DNA of 5,905 nt from NCBI GenBank assembly GCA_964514305.1, contig CAZEQD010000090.1, forward strand, positions 1 through 5,905, in the 5' to 3' direction. The translations under genes were made by a program, and so were the position numbers. This document shows, piece after piece, positions 5,718 to 5,905 of the stretch. The stretch's first letter is position 1. Each line of letters begins with the position of its first letter. This DNA is from CAZEQD01 sp964514305. Lineage in GTDB: Bacteria; Acidobacteriota; Aminicenantia; Aminicenantales; Aminicenantaceae. The notes beneath the pieces are model-generated. The model ran no database searches. It saw only the letters and a list, made by a program, of their open reading frames with translations, and was not told the DNA's origin.

Positions 5718-5905
5718 CGTGAGATTTTTCTTCAATTGGTTCTTCGTAAATTCAGCCGGAGAAGAGCTGAGGCGGAAGAGTGAGGAATGGGGAGAGGTGT
5801 TCTGGGATCCGTTTTTTGCCACAGTCAATATTGATAGGATAATCCATCATTGCCGGATCATAGTCATCAAGGGAGAAAGCTACAGGATGCAAAATTATAA
5901 ACAAA
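5718..5905 (+). pseudogene. istB: Remnant of an IS21-type IstB helper ATPase (C-terminal part, continues past window)
   Basis: In the frame that starts at 5713 the window ends with EEWGEVFWDPFFATVNIDRI (residues encoded from 5782) followed by IHHCRIIVIKGESYRM. This is the recognisable C-terminus of IstB ATPases, whose family pattern from memory is WGEVFGDP, then LDRLLHH, then IKGESYRL. IstB loads the IS21-family transposase onto target DNA and needs an N-terminal Walker A site, which is nowhere in the window. In the other frame, directly after the stop of the 62-codon ORF, REIFLQLVLRKFSRRR resembles the part of IstB that normally precedes this tail. The two pieces are joined with a frame change and without the STIITSN-like strand expected between them. 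The gene is therefore truncated, frameshifted and internally deleted. No IstA partner, terminal repeats or target duplication are visible here. Confidence 0.7.

Noticed and set aside
1..5905. CRISPR arrays, tRNA or rRNA genes, riboswitches
   Set aside because: No regularly spaced repeats, cloverleaf-like stretches or recognisable conserved RNA motifs were seen on reading both strands; no covariance search could be run.

Overview
The window reads as a piece of an anaerobic bacterial chromosome, AT-leaning and tightly packed. It holds a three-gene minus-strand cluster, the tail of a plus-strand gene converging on it, and broken insertion-sequence material at the right end. Oxygen-free life is implied by a glycyl radical enzyme (destroyed by O2) and its radical SAM activase. 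The left-hand partial protein resembles the C-termini of large secreted beta-propeller proteins common in Acidobacteriota and Aminicenantota-type genomes. That is a weak taxonomic hint, not an assignment.

Layout: (1) bases 1-512, plus strand: last ~169 residues of a protein with an Ig-like beta-sandwich tail, cut by the window edge. (2) 513-620: convergent intergenic gap with nested inverted repeats, probably shared termination. (3) 621-2018, minus: Xaa-Pro aminopeptidase/prolidase-type M24B metallopeptidase, all five metal ligands present. (4) 2072-4435, minus: glycyl radical enzyme that I identify as trans-4-hydroxy-L-proline dehydratase (HypD type). (5) 4439-5362, minus: its activase (HypE type). 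(6) 5363-5528: intergenic region with a candidate promoter for the cluster and, facing the other way, a strong RNA hairpin. (7) 5529-5717, plus: a 62-codon ORF whose ribosome binding site is buried in that hairpin, likely a truncated transposase start. (8) about 5718-5905, plus: remnant of an IS21-type IstB helper ATPase, running off the window.

How the genes fit together: transcription of the minus strand would run activase, dehydratase, peptidase. The activase installs the glycyl radical on Gly762 of the dehydratase, which removes water from 4-hydroxyproline to give pyrroline-5-carboxylate. That product can be reduced to proline by a ProC-type reductase, which is not in the window. Activase and dehydratase are 3 bases apart and the dehydratase's ribosome binding site lies inside the activase gene. 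The peptidase follows after 53 bases with its own good ribosome binding site and no visible terminator. An enzyme that cuts bonds preceding proline (and plausibly hydroxyproline) next to a hydroxyproline dehydratase suggests a small module for using collagen-like or other hydroxyproline-rich peptides. This pairing is the most interesting biology here. The names hypD/hypE here are the hydroxyproline genes, not the hydrogenase maturation genes of the same name.
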